Source: Ptychodera flava
Taxonomy: Eukaryota; Hemichordata; Enteropneusta; Ptychoderidae
Length of the DNA stretch: 64,000 bases
NCBI RefSeq assembly: GCF_041260155.1
Contig: NC_091930.1
Coordinates: 21,912,237 to 21,976,236 of the forward strand
Direction of reading: 5' to 3'
Part shown: piece after piece, positions 12,233 to 24,800 of the stretch
Layout: every line of letters starts with the position of its first letter
How positions within the stretch are numbered: position 1 is the stretch's first letter
The notes under the pieces: generated by a model
The model's input: the letters and a program-made list of their open reading frames with translations, nothing else
Database searches by the model: none
Told to the model about the DNA's origin: nothing
Position numbers and translations under genes: made by a program

Positions 12233-12637
12233 GACACCGTGGTGCGAAGCACCAAAGGTGTCCTATGTCGCCACAATGTCTGTGTGTGTGTCCGTCTGTC
12301 CGTCCGTCCGTCCGTCTGTCCGTCCGTCCGTAGACAGATTTTGTTCCACTCATAACTTAAGAACCCTTAGGTCCAATGTCATGCAATTTGGTATTTGGTA
12401 TTATCATGATGAGACTTAGATCTGATTAGATTTTGGTGGGTGTGGCTTATTAATTAATTGCTCATTGCATATTTTATGACTTTTTTCGTTCACGCAGATA
12501 TCTCAGAGACGCCTGGAGCGATTTCGTTCAAACTTGGTAAAAGGATAGTACTCTCTACCTCATACAGATGCACGTTGATTTGTTTCACAATGCAATCAAA
12601 TTTGGCCGTGTTAGAGGATTTTTTAGTTTTCGCCTCC
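12233..12637 (+). repeat. Dispersed GTCCGTCC repeat fragment
   Basis: It begins with an imperfect hairpin (GGACACCGTGGTGCGAAGC / CACCAAAGGTGTCC), then a (GTCC)n-rich tract at about 12290-12332. It ends with a block, ACGCAGATATCTCAGAGACG, that recurs near 13144, 23270 and 34672. It is a member of a dispersed non-coding family that usually starts at a TAGTCCCC hairpin. Confidence 0.65.
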
Positions 12638-12998
12638 ATAGACTCCCCTGTATAAGGCAATCCATAGACTCCCATGTATAAGGCAATCCATAGACTCCCA
12701 TGTTTAAGGCAGTCCATAGACTCCCATGTATAAGGCAGTCCATAGACTCCCATGTATAAGGAAGTCCATAGACTCCCATGTATAAGGCAATCCATAGACT
12801 CCCATGTATAAGGCAATCCATAGACTCCCATGTTTAAGGCAGTCCATAGACTCCCATGTATAAGGCAGTCCATAGACTCCCATGTATAAGGAAGTCCATA
12901 GACTCCCATGTATAAGGCAGTCCATAGACTCCCATGTGTAAGGCAGTCCATAGACTCCCATGTATAAGACAGTCCATAGACTCCCATGTATAAGGCCA
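12638..12998. repeat. 26-bp minisatellite with a five-unit higher-order repeat
   Basis: About 14 tandem units of 26 bp, each containing TCCATAGACTCCCATGTATA. Variant bases show a higher-order pattern. The order of unit endings (CAA, CAA, TTTAAGG-CAG, CAG, GAAG) occurs twice in a row, giving a 130-bp super-unit. Open frames across it on the minus strand are a by-product of the period and not genes. Confidence 0.92.
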
Positions 12999-14688
12999 AG
13001 AAAAATAAAATTTAGTTTCTCATCGTATTCATATTGCAAAAAGGATGCAGTGACACAGTTTTTAGTCCCCACAGATTAAGTCCAGGGGGCTCATAGATTG
13101 GGTCATGTCAGTCCGTCAGTCCATCCATGTGAGTCCATCCGTTCACGCAGATATCTCAGACACTTTCACAAAATGTCACGTGACCTTTGACCTCAAATAT
13201 ACATATTTGTCCATAACTCAGTAACCACAAGTGCTAAACCTTTCATATATGGTATGATGGGACACCCTATGATGCCACATATTGTACCTCATTAATTATG
13301 TGCATATCTAATTTTGAGCAAGCCAATAGAGCTAGAGGTCTGATTTTTGGTATATATGGATAACTTAGCAATACAATTTTTTTGACAAAATGTCACGTGA
13401 CCTCGGTGACCTTTGACCTCAAATATACATATTTGTCCATAACTCAGTAACCACAAGTGCTACACCCTTCATATTTGGTATGATGGGACACCTTATGACG
13501 CCACATATTGTACCTCATTAATTATGCACATATCTAATTTTCAGCGAGCCAATAGAGCTAGAGGTCTGGTTTTTGGTATATAGGGATAACTTAGCAATAC
13601 AATTATTTTGACAAAATGTCACGTGACCTCGGTGACCTTTGACCTCAAATATACATATTTGTCCAAAACTCAGTAACCACAAGTGCTACACCCTTCATAT
13701 TTGGTATGATGGGACACCTTATGACGCCACATATTGTACCTCATTAATTATGCACATATCTAATTTTGAGCGAGCCAATAGAGCTAGAGGTCTGATTTTT
13801 GGTATATAGGGATAACTTAGCAATACAATTTTTTTGACAAAATGTCATGTGACCTCGGTGACCTTTGACCTCAAATATACATATTTGTCCATAACTCAGT
13901 AACCACAAGTGCTACACCCTTCATATTTGGTATGATGGGACACCTTATGATGCCACATATTGTTCCTCATTAATTATGCACATATCTAATTTTGAGCGAG
14001 CTAATAGAGCAAGAGGTCTGATTTTTGGTATGTAGGGATAACTTAGCAATACAATTTTTTTGAAAAAATGTCACGTGACCTCAATGACCTTTGACCTCAA
14101 ATATACATATTTGTCCATAACTCAGGAACCACAAGTGCTACACCCTTCATATTTGGTATGATGGGACACCTTATGACGCCACATATTGTACCTCATTAAT
14201 TATGTGCATTTGAGCAAGCCAATAGAGGTAAATGTATGATTTTTAGTATATAGGGACAGACTATAGGATAGAATTTTTTTGACAAAATGTCATGTGACCT
14301 CGATAACCTTTTACGTAAAATACACGATTATGTCAATAAATAAGTAACCACAAGTGCTATGTCCTTTATATTTAGTAGGATGGGAGACCTTATGACAACA
14401 CATGCTTTACCTCGTTAATTATGCCCATATATAATTGTGGGCAAGCCAATAGAGCTAGAGGTCTGAATTTTGGCATATATGGATTAATTAGCAATACAAT
14501 GTTTTTTTTTTTTCAAAATGTCACGTGACTTTGATGATCTTTGACCTTGAATATGCATATATATGCATAACTTCATAGATCTAAACATATACACTCCAGT
14601 GATACTTCTTAATGACCTCATTTCCCTGCCCCATTAAGACTAATACTCCTATTACAAGTGGGGACTATGTCAATGTCAATGACTTGTT
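12999..14688 (+). repeat. TIR-bounded satellite element with ~226-bp tandem units (copy A)
   Basis: The core runs from TAGTCCCCAC at about 13062 to its inverse GTGGGGACTA at about 14659-14668. Inside are seven unit starts marked by AAAATGTCACGTGACC or a variant, at 13170, 13387, 13613, 13839, 14065, 14284 and 14515 (spacing 217, 226, 226, 226, 219, 231). Units share TTGACCTCAAATATACATAT and AACCACAAGTGCTACACCCT. The middle units are nearly identical and the outer ones diverged, as expected of an array that expands internally. A full inverted copy lies at 48971-52500. Confidence 0.88.
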
Positions 14689-14693
14689 ACTTC

Positions 14694-14867
14694 TATACAG
14701 AATATTATCTCACGTAGTGAGTGTCTGAATATTATTCTGAATTGTATTCCAAAGCACATTCTGAAAGGACTCTTCTGGAATATACAGAATATTATCTCAC
14801 ATAGTGAGTGTCTGAATGTTATTCTGAATTGTATTCCTAAGCACATTCTGAAAGTAACTCTTCTGAA
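14694..14867. repeat. 87-bp tandem duplication
   Basis: Two direct copies start at 14694 and 14781, each opening TATACAGAATATTATCTCAC and containing GAGTGTCTGAATNTTATTCT. Few mismatches separate them. They abut the right end of the satellite block. Confidence 0.85.
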
Positions 14868-17086
14868 AATTTCACATTCTTTGCCACTGCACCATCTCCC
14901 TAATACATACTGGTGACCCACGGTGTCCACTCAAGTCTCACTTTGATTTTGTCTGTGTTTGTTTTTTCCCTGGCTGGCTGGTAGGTTTTCAAAATCCAAC
15001 GACGGCAAACAAAGAATTTTCTTTAAATGGCCTAATCTAACGATATGCATTTCGAACAAGCGTAGTAGTAAAACGATAATGATTCAGTGGTAAACAAGTT
15101 ATTTTTCCCATCAAATGAGACAACGTAACGTCAATTCTAAAGATAGCCTGTTGTCGTAGAATGTTCCTGTATTCTCTGTGTTACTGTGTATTGCATTGCC
15201 ATATACTCTCCGTGGTCTAGAGGTCGACGGGTCATGTGTAAGCTTCATAGCGGGCCACCGCAAACATGATACATTAGAAATATCGGTGAATGCGTTGCGT
15301 TTGCGATTGTGCTTGTTTGACCTTATTATTGAAGCATATGGATGCATTCAGCACGCGCACGCGGATGCCATAGTTTGCCTTCATGGATACTGAGTAAAAT
15401 ATGAAAGCATTGACTTTGACAAACTTTCGTTCTTGTGAACCACCGATTGTCAATTTTTTTTATCACGGTACATATGATTAACTGAAACTATTTGATTCAT
15501 TTGCAACCATTACAAATCGTTTGACAGCTGTGCAACAAACAGATGTTTAGCTGATATTGTGAACCCGCAAATGTAAGATCACAATACTTGCTCACCCAAT
15601 CACGTGTATCTCGTGCTTTCGGAAATGATCTTTACAGTAGCTTGAAACAGACGTGCATTGCATGCGTACGCTATCACACTGTGTATGCCATCGTCTGGCT
15701 TATTTGTGCATGTAGATGTCAATAATTCCAGAGGGAATCAAGTACACCAGCTACGTGAGTGACGTAAAAATACTTGTGCATAAAGGAAGTGAGTATTAAT
15801 TGAAAATATTGCCGTATGCTGGTAGGTTATGTAGAGGACAGGGTTCTACCATGACTGTGCTAATTAAGTGACTAAAATTACAAATGGGAGAGGTTATGGA
15901 CATTTTCATCCTATGACAACAATAATCCCGGAGGGAATCAGTGTAAGATTAACATTCTAAGAACAGAGTATATTAAATAATCAGTCAATGTCAATTGACT
16001 TTAAATAGCTCTTCGTAAATCGGGTGAGCTGTATTTTACCGTTTTAACGTTTTGGTATATCGATGTAAGCATGATGATACATACTTTCGAGCATGACGAT
16101 ACAGAACGCTGTCTGTGACAAATCAACGTTAAAAGTAAGCCATTAACAGCAACAGGTTTAGCATTTCTCGTTTGTGACGTCAATGATGACAAGGTCGTTG
16201 ATATCTCTTCGGGAAAACTAATCGGCTATCCCGATTTAAAACGCATTATATCCTTCATGAGTATACCATATCGGTTGCACGTTGCCGCTAGAATGGAAGA
16301 TCCGTCGCTCGAAGGCGAGGGAGCGTCCTCGAGCGACGGATCTTTCAGTCTATGTGATCACCTGCAATTTCAACGATTTCATTCGAAGTTTCGCTGGAAC
16401 GTGCTATTCAATACGTCATACTTCAGGTCAATTTGTATCAAACTACTTAATCTCATTTATTTTTACTTAAAGGATGCAGGTTGAATACCGCCCGCTGGTC
16501 TGTATGGATTTGTAAACCTTCATTGAGGCTTCACAACGAATTAAGAATTCGACGAAGTGTGTTGCTTATTGGATTACATTGTGATCTAAATTTTTACAAG
16601 CAACGCATTGCCAAGCAAAAAGCATACACAGTGCGAGCAACAATTTTTCCCCCCTGTTTTTTCTTAAGAAGCAGCAGAAGAAAGTGCACACTGTACGTTG
16701 TGCATATATGCATTGGAATATTCACAGAAACAACAGAGTAGTACATACAATATAATGCCTAGTGCTTAATGTTTTCCACTGGGACATCATATATTTTGTT
16801 TTCATTGCAATAATACCAGTTTTTTAAAAATGGCGGGAAATCAAAATAACGGTTAAAATAAAATTTACTTGTCCAATTTTTCAGAAGTAAAAGACTGTAT
16901 ATTTTACATTTATAGAATTTAAAGAAAACCAGAGAAAATAGAAAGCCTCTTTCAGGTCAACAGAATTCAAGAGTTACAGCTACAGGGGAACTAATGTACA
17001 TATTTATTGCTAATGCATTGATCTCATTGAGACAATACAAGTACTCTGCCAACTTAATGTTAAACATATAAAAGATTGGCCATATG
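14868..17086. other. No gene recognised
   Basis: Short open frames only (15178-15393, 16257-16484, 16481-16741), without motifs or splice context. The one notable structure is the GC-rich hairpin at 16294-16348, listed separately. Confidence 0.4.
16294..16348. repeat. GC-rich inverted repeat
   Basis: AAGATCCGTCGCTCGA (left) and TCGAGCGACGGATCTT (right) pair around a loop of roughly a dozen bases rich in CGAGG. It stands out by base composition from the AT-rich surroundings. Function unknown; a terminus of a small element is possible. Confidence 0.6.

Positions 17087-17088
<2 letters not shown>

Positions 17089-17169
<81 letters not shown>
17089..17169. repeat. (AT)n microsatellite
   Basis: About 80 bases of uninterrupted AT dinucleotides. 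The open frame through it is an artefact of the repeat. Confidence 0.97.
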
Positions 17170-17172
<3 letters not shown>

Positions 17173-18781
17173 GGTATTACTTACTCTTACTTTTTTGCGA
17201 TGGTTTTGTACAAGATTTGATGTTATAGAATTCAGAATACTAGTATCATTGAAATCCTCTGCAAGTGCTTAAATAAATCGACGACATAGAAAATAAGATT
17301 TTTTCTAAAAAGATAAAAAATAAGTGTATTAACAAATGGGAGAGCAATCCAACTGACGCAGTCCTCTAAAACAAAGGTCAAATATCTAAAGGACCGCGTG
17401 TATCATCGGCCTAGCTCACAATGGAAGTGGCCAACGCAGGAGCGGCTATACTACATCAGTTTACCTTCAGCCCTTTTAAGAGACGACATTCGCGCATGCG
17501 TTTTTGATGTGTGTCATAATTGGACTAAAGACAAGTTGAAGATTTGTCGCTAAATAGAAAGATTGATTGGCGGGAGTGCAACGCAAAGTGGCCGGAACGT
17601 TTCATATGCAGAATTGAACTTTGAAATCGGAACAAATATAATAATAACCACAAATTTTTGAAATGTAAATTCATGTTGAAATTTCCGTACTTATGCAAAA
17701 TAGTAATTTTATCTTCAGCCTACAGAACGTATGCAACGTCCACAATTTCACTTCAGACAAGTCTTATATAGGCGTTCGTCATCGTATAACTTTGTATCCC
17801 AGTTGCTAAAGAATATGTAAAACCGATCAATAAAAAATGAAACAGTAAAAATGTAAGGCATAGTACTATTGAAAATTGGATATATAAAAAGTGAACGCAT
17901 TATGTCGCGTACGAAATATTTTCCTCTAAACCAGTTGAAGCCTGCCACCTAGCTAAAACCAGGTCACGTCCGTTTACTGACTAATATTAAAGCAGCCAAT
18001 GATATTGAACATCAAAGAAAAACGTTTATTGCCAAGAGATTTTGATAAGCATAATGGATTGATATCTTTGATGCGTGTGACAACAAAAAGCTTCATCAAC
18101 AAAGCGAGAGTAAATTTGCTTTGTCCTATCATACGATAATATAACTATACATTGAACCATGCTTTACTCATCTTTTAATATACTATTGTCACGACTTGCC
18201 ACTGATTAGAACAGATGTGGTAGCCTCGGGATAAAAGTGAAAAAAGCTTTCATTACAATTGAGTTAATGCGTCACTTAATTTCTGTTTAATTAGTTTACC
18301 CATATGGCTAATGTGTCCTCTTAGCGTTCCTTTGCAGAGTAGTTTTAGAAAAAAGGGAATATGCAATACTAAAGGTTAGCACAATTGACTTCCTTATTTG
18401 AAATACTCAGCAAGTCTGGGAGTTTGGAGTATTTGGCGAACTAGAATCCTTTAAAAAATCGACACATATTTCCTGAAAGAAACAGAGAGAGAAATATAAT
18501 TTTATTGTCTAAGTTTCTAACACATGGCCGAATAAATAGACAGAAATGTACACCACGATGTGTAATAATTTATAAGCAGACACCTAATAGCACACAAAAT
18601 ATGACAGGTCACAGTAATGTTATCATTGTACCTGAATAGTCTTCAAAATTTCACAAAACGTTGCCTCATTAAGAATACGAAATCCATTAAATTACTCGGC
18701 AATGAAACGGATGAATGCTTTTAACGATCACCGTGTCTATCAATTTGATCCGATGTACAGTGTAATAATCTACTCGGTGTA
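17170..18781. other. 5' flank of the receptor gene
   Basis: AT-rich, with no open frame of interest. The receptor promoter and 5' UTR must lie here or in an unseen upstream non-coding exon. I could not identify a reliable TATA or initiator element. Confidence 0.35.
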
Positions 18782-18878
18782 ATGGCTTCAGGACGGAGAC
18801 CGTGGTTATGCCAAATATTACATCTGTCAGGATTTCTGTTTGTACATTATATGGGTGTATGTGCTGAAGTGAACGAAG
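18782..18878 (+). CDS. Receptor exon 1: start and signal peptide
   Basis: ATG followed by 32 codons, MASGRRPWLCQILHLSGF onward: a basic n-region, a hydrophobic stretch and a likely cleavage near VCA-EV. The donor is GTAAGT and the exon ends in phase 1, which fits exon 2. The 6.3-kb intron 1 that follows is the longest in the gene. The start is inferred; another upstream exon cannot be excluded. Confidence 0.72.
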
Positions 18879-21800
18879 GTAAGTAACAATTCCCTGGTCT
18901 CTGACCGTTTACAATATGGATGAAATTCACTTTGCAAAAAAAAATCGCGACATGACTTCACACAGTTCCGTCCAAACAAATTTGATAATGCTACGATCAG
19001 ATTCGAATTCTCAATAGACCATAGCTACTCACCCTACTGTTGAGCCTATATCGATACGGACTCGGAAAGAGCTTTTTACTAATAAAATTTCGAAGTTTTT
19101 TTCACCAAATTATGTTTTTCACTGTGTGAACTTACTCCTTTGTACCGGTACCAGAACTCGGCGCCCGAAGACAATCTTTTCTATACCGTTGGCCACACTA
19201 AGCACTTTTGCATTTTCTTTAGTGAACCTCATTAAATTTAGCTGAATATCGTATTTATCCGCATTAGTCCCTTAACTCTTTCTGACACCCACCCAAACTT
19301 TCGATTAAAATTCAATGGATGTAATATCATGTCAAATATCCTGATTATCATGTGTGTTGTTATCTTCTTCGAAATCAGGCACGATTAGGGCTAGGCACGG
19401 TCACATGAGTTCGAAGTGAATTCAGCGATAACTTGGCACAAATAATTGAGTTCTGCCCAGGCTGAATACATCCCTGACGATTCAAATCTTTCATTTAGAC
19501 TACGTGATTTCGGGCTTTCGTTTAGTCATATTGTAAAATGCGTAAGTTTGGCACATCAATTGTTCGTCTTGATGTAGTTCCACTCGCAATTCACTGTTAT
19601 ATATATCTTGTGAACGCTATCTCTTTAAAGTATGCAGCAACAACACCAAATTCAAATGACAAAACAACGAAATGTCAACGATTACAACTCAACATAACTG
19701 GACAGTCGTCATGAAGAACGATGGATCCTTTCGTAGACAAATTTTAAAATAATGTCAAAGTGTTGGCTGGATCGGAATTCCTTTGCTTCAAAGGAACTCT
19801 AGGGTAATGTTTGCTGAAATGATTAAATCGAAAACGCCGCATACAGAGATCACCTTCTGATCGTTTTACTTTGATCACGTCTGTCTCACCAAATTAATCG
19901 ACTTTTGCGTTGTATGTTCTTTGATGTCTGTGATAATAAATTAAAACTCATCAATAGAATTATAGTTACCATGGAGTCTCTATTTACACGAAATGTATTT
20001 ACTTGTCAACGAATACATGAAATGTCATGTGAAAACTTGTTCATCGATAGTAGATTTGTAAGTTAGCTTTAGGGCACAATTTGCCAGGGCTTTAAAGAGT
20101 AAATTGATAAAATGCATCCAGACTTATACAGTTTGTTTACAATATTGGATAAAAGTCTGTTGCTTGTCATTGAGAAATTCTGGGACTAGTAATCGACCAG
20201 TCAATGCTGGAAGTGACAGATACGTAACAGTAACATGACATTTGTTGTGTAGGAATGATCTCAGGAGGCAAACAGCTTGTTAAGGTCTCCATAATACAGA
20301 AAGAAAGGGCGACGCCGTATTACAAGCGATAACGTAGTAACTAACCGATAACGTATCAAACCACTGGAGATAACGTAAACACGATTTGAACTATTTGGGA
20401 ATAATTTCATCTTCATTTTTTCAAATTTCTCAAAACTCTAAGGTGCTCTAGAGCTGAATGTCTCAATATTACAAATTACTCATAAAAATAAGTGTGTAAA
20501 GTAAAAAGAAAAGCAGATTAGCTTACATTTGCAGATTTTAAAGACATTACTTCACCATCCAATTATCCCAAATTAGTTCCAATCGTGTCCGAAGTAAAAT
20601 TTTACCGATTACGTTGTACATGAACCGATAACGTAGTAAATGTCAGTGTTATTGACCAATAACGTAGACTTGGTTCAAGTCTGTGATTTGTGAATGTTTG
20701 AGTGGAGTGAACGCAATAATTTGTATTTTGTTTTCATGTGAAACGCGTGAGCTGGGAGTGGACGCGATGAGTGGGTGAACGCGATGAGTGGAGTGAACGC
20801 TGTACAGGGTCGTTTCACCCGGAGTCACAGACTTGGATTTCTTGCACGATCTGCGTTGCTCTTAATTATTCATGAGATGACTTTTCTTTATCATATATTA
20901 TTCATAAGATGACATCACTGAATTTTACATATTGAGAGGAGTTACCAATTGACCCAAACGAAACGTGCATAAAACTCACATGGCGTTGTTTAAAAAAAAA
21001 TGTCGAGTGCAATCACTCCCACAAAAGTCAGCACGACCTCTGTTGTATCGCCGAAAACGCGTGAAAATATCTGTGTTGTTTGTGGGGCCCTTGTTGCAAA
21101 ATGCGATAATCGTTCGCCAGTTATTCAATAACGGAAAAAAGACACTGTCCTGTGAAGAAATAGAGTTTGCCGTCGGTGCAAGTCTTGACCCCTCTCTGCA
21201 CACTCATGTGAGTTGCAGATCGTGCAGCAATCGGGGATAGACTCTGCTGAAACACCTCCAGCAGTTCCGGCAGCTGTTCAAATCTACACGATCAACTATC
21301 GGGACTAAAGAAGAAGTTGTCAAGCGGCTAGTTCCCTGCGAAAACCAAAGGCCCAGCAAAAGGGTCCTATTCGACGATACTAACAGTAAGTACATGCTGG
21401 TCATGTCAATTTTCTGGTCGCTGATGTAAACAACTTTCAGTCCTCTTTCGTTCAACTTCTGAACTTGCTCTTTCATCAGAGCAATAAGCGGGGAGGCTAC
21501 AATTATTACAGTTGTAGCCTGCAGCCAATCAGATTGCACGTTACGCGATCCATGTAAACATACGATCTAATCGTCATTCAAATCTGCAGCGTCAAGTACA
21601 CAACACGATCGACGCACTTTCTAATTTCAGTCTAGAAATTTGTGGCCGCTCGGCTGCCTTGTACACATTATAGTATAGGGTTATTCACAAAATACGGCCC
21701 TGTATGGACGAGGGCTCAGTGAGTGACGTATTGGACTCGCCTTCGGCTCGTCCAATATGTCACTCACTGAGCCCTCGTCCATACAGGGCCGTATTTTGTG

Positions 21801-24800
21801 TATAACCCTATTATTATACACCTCCCTCCATTAATCGTCCGTATAAACTAATTCTATGGTAAATTTTGATGGATGCAGCACGCGCGATATGAGTGGGACG
21901 CGCGCGATTGTTGGAATAAATTTGCAACAACCCCAAACAGGCGCGTCGCGCGTCTCCCGTATTCGGGACTCCGCGTACTATACAAAATACGGAAAGTTAT
22001 TGGACGGTAAACCTCCCATAGGTTATGGCAGTAGGTGTATAATATGGAATGTATAAGGAACAGTAGAGCTGAGCAGCTAAAGCCGTTCACTGGCATGGTC
22101 GCTGCTCACTGTATGTGTATGTTTCAAAAGTAGCCCTGCGTAAGATGCTGTGTGTTCCCGGTGTATCCACGGCTGCGCTCCCACACCACCACAGCAGTGC
22201 TGACTGTGCTGACAGGCGGAATACACGGCGACCGCCGTTCCGATTTAGATCGCCGATGCCATCCTGTACAAGTTGTAGAGAGCCCCGGTGGTGGCAGTCC
22301 CCGGGTTGGTGGGTACCCATGCGCGTTACCAAATTCACGGTAAAGGGGGTGTTTTTCTTCAGTCATCTCGGAGATTCTAGGTCCGTGAAATCGAGAAAAA
22401 GGGGTACTTTTTCAGAGTAACCTCCGAGATTAGGGGTAGTCACTAAAAGAATTTGTGAAAAACATAAATGCAAAATCCAAAAAAAGACTGACAATGTGAA
22501 GAATAAGCAAAGAATCCTAGAAACACGAGGGACAGTAGATGATGGGAGGTGTATTGTCACACAGGAGCCAGCAGAGAACTCCAGATCCAAACGGATAAGG
22601 AAGATGATTGTGTATGAATGTGACTAAAATCAGGTGAGGACAAACATTTGTGATGTATGTACATGTATACAAAGTCAACCTCCAGGGTCAACCCTGGAAG
22701 TCAACATACTAACCTCCTAGATTTCGAAAATAAGGGTATGCTTTTTACAGCTTATTTCTCCCAGATTTGCCACAAATAGGGTGTGTTTTTTTCAGAAATA
22801 TTCTAGGAAAGGGGGTACTTTTCAAACTTGGGTAACAAGCATGGGTACTCACCAACCCTGGGACTGCCACCGCGCCGGTAAAGAGCTTGCAACTCGCAGA
22901 GTTCTCCCACTAACCGGGGCCGAGCTCACAACTGGCCGACCTCTCTTCTATTCAAGAATTTGCTCTTGTCCCAAACTGAACCGTTTGTAATAGTTTACAC
23001 AGTCGGTCTCGCCGCCGGTACTTGCAAGAAGTCCAAGTCGATGAATTCAGCAGAAACCAACTCACTACTGCGCAGACACAAACGTGACGCATTCAATCGC
23101 TGGGAAAACCTGGCGTGAGCTGCCAAATTCCGGATAGGTTTGTACGAAATAGGAGAGACACAAGAGAAACTATTATAATTATTTTATTACTCCCCACAGA
23201 CACCACCAGCGGGGACTTATAGGTTTGGTCGTGTCCGTGCGTGCGTGCGTCTTTGCGTCCGTCCGTTCACGCAGATATGTCAGAGATGCCTGGACCGAGT
23301 TCATTCAAACTTAGTACAAGACTTTGTTTGATCTACATCATGTTTGTACTATTTCCTCAAGCCAAGAGTAGCGTACGGGTCTGCACGACAACTGGCTTTT
23401 CCGGTATATTTGCATGACAAGTAATTAGCAACAATGGCGTCTTTTAGCGGCGCCATTAAAATAAACAAAAGCCAGAAATTTTGCCAGAATGAAGATGTGT
23501 TTTTCTAATAAACTAAGGTATATTTTCACTCTTTTGGGGTGGTAAGTTTCGACTGTAGGTCTGAAGTATATTGTTAAATAACTCGTTGGCGATATACATA
23601 TTTTAAACCATACTTTTATCGCTTGTCAATTGGGTAGCTAAAACACACTTGATTTGGAACACAACAAACGTTTACAAATTGTACTTATTTGTTTAAAGAC
23701 AGGATCGTCAAACGATGCAGATTTAATGCACCTCAGTTTCTATATATAACGTAAAACAAAGTCAACTCGGTCACTAGGTATGTGATCGTTGGCAGACATG
23801 GAGCGCATTCATGTGTGTGAGTATGGGGCAAAATACGAAACTTTTGTCAATTTTGTTGCATGATCCTGGTCTCTTGGGATCGACGCTGATTGAAAAAGGC
23901 TGCAAGTGTCACTTTAAGCAAGGCTTTGACCATCGGATAAAGGGGTGCTACAGTCTCGCTCACCCGGCCGGTGACCTCACTACACTAAGAATTGCAGGGT
24001 ACATTTTCCATGGGGTTGACAGGACGTCTGTTTGAAACTTTGTACGTTTTGTCTAATAATCATATAGACAAAATAATGTGAAAAATAAGGCTTTTAGGTA
24101 TCACTAATTATTTCAGAATGATTTATTGCAACGGTTGTTGGTTATAATGTGTTTTAGCATCCTATACATATGAGAGAATTTATGAATAACGTACAATTTT
24201 CAAGCGGACTTTCTTCCGACGTACTAAGCTAGTGATTGCTGGGAATCTGAAGTCAAAGAGTATTTTTCCGTGGTCCTGCAGGAATTGTCAAGTCAGAGCT
24301 GGAAAGGATGTAACAAAGGCAGTGATATTCGATAAGACTGCTTAAAGACAGAAATTTTCCTTCTTCCCTGATTCAGATTTAAAAAACAATACCAGGCTTA
24401 TCAAAGTATATGTGCATCACGTTTAGTGTTTATTCCAACGTCTTCCCTTCCCCATTGCTAGCTTTTGTGAGCTAGGTGAATCAATCAATTGAAAAATTTA
24501 AAATAGACTTTGGTCAGTTCCCTCTCGAACATAACCACTTTGATATCGTGATCGGACCTAACAAGGCGTGGAATTCTTCGCCTCTAGATAGAGCTTTGAC
24601 TTAGTAGCATGATGCCTTATACTGGTGATCACATCACTGCGTGTGGCCATAAATACAAAACATGTATCCGACAGTCAAAAAAACTTTCATTAGTTTCTTC
24701 AATGTTATAAAATGTGCTACTGACCTGCCTTGTTTTGTAACCGTTTTTTAGATTAATTTGGTTTGCGCAGGATTCATGCGAAATGGATTTTAGAACAGTG

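Noticed and set aside
12638..12998. CRISPR-like array
   Set aside because: Units are contiguous with no unique spacers, and the setting is an animal genome.
12490..13072. Long minus-strand open frames encoding repeats of GVYGLPYTWESMDCL
   Set aside because: They are translations of the 26-bp minisatellite, which is open in all three frames because the unit lacks stops and 26 is not a multiple of 3.
17084..17272. 62-codon Tyr-Ile repeat frame
   Set aside because: Translation of (AT)n.
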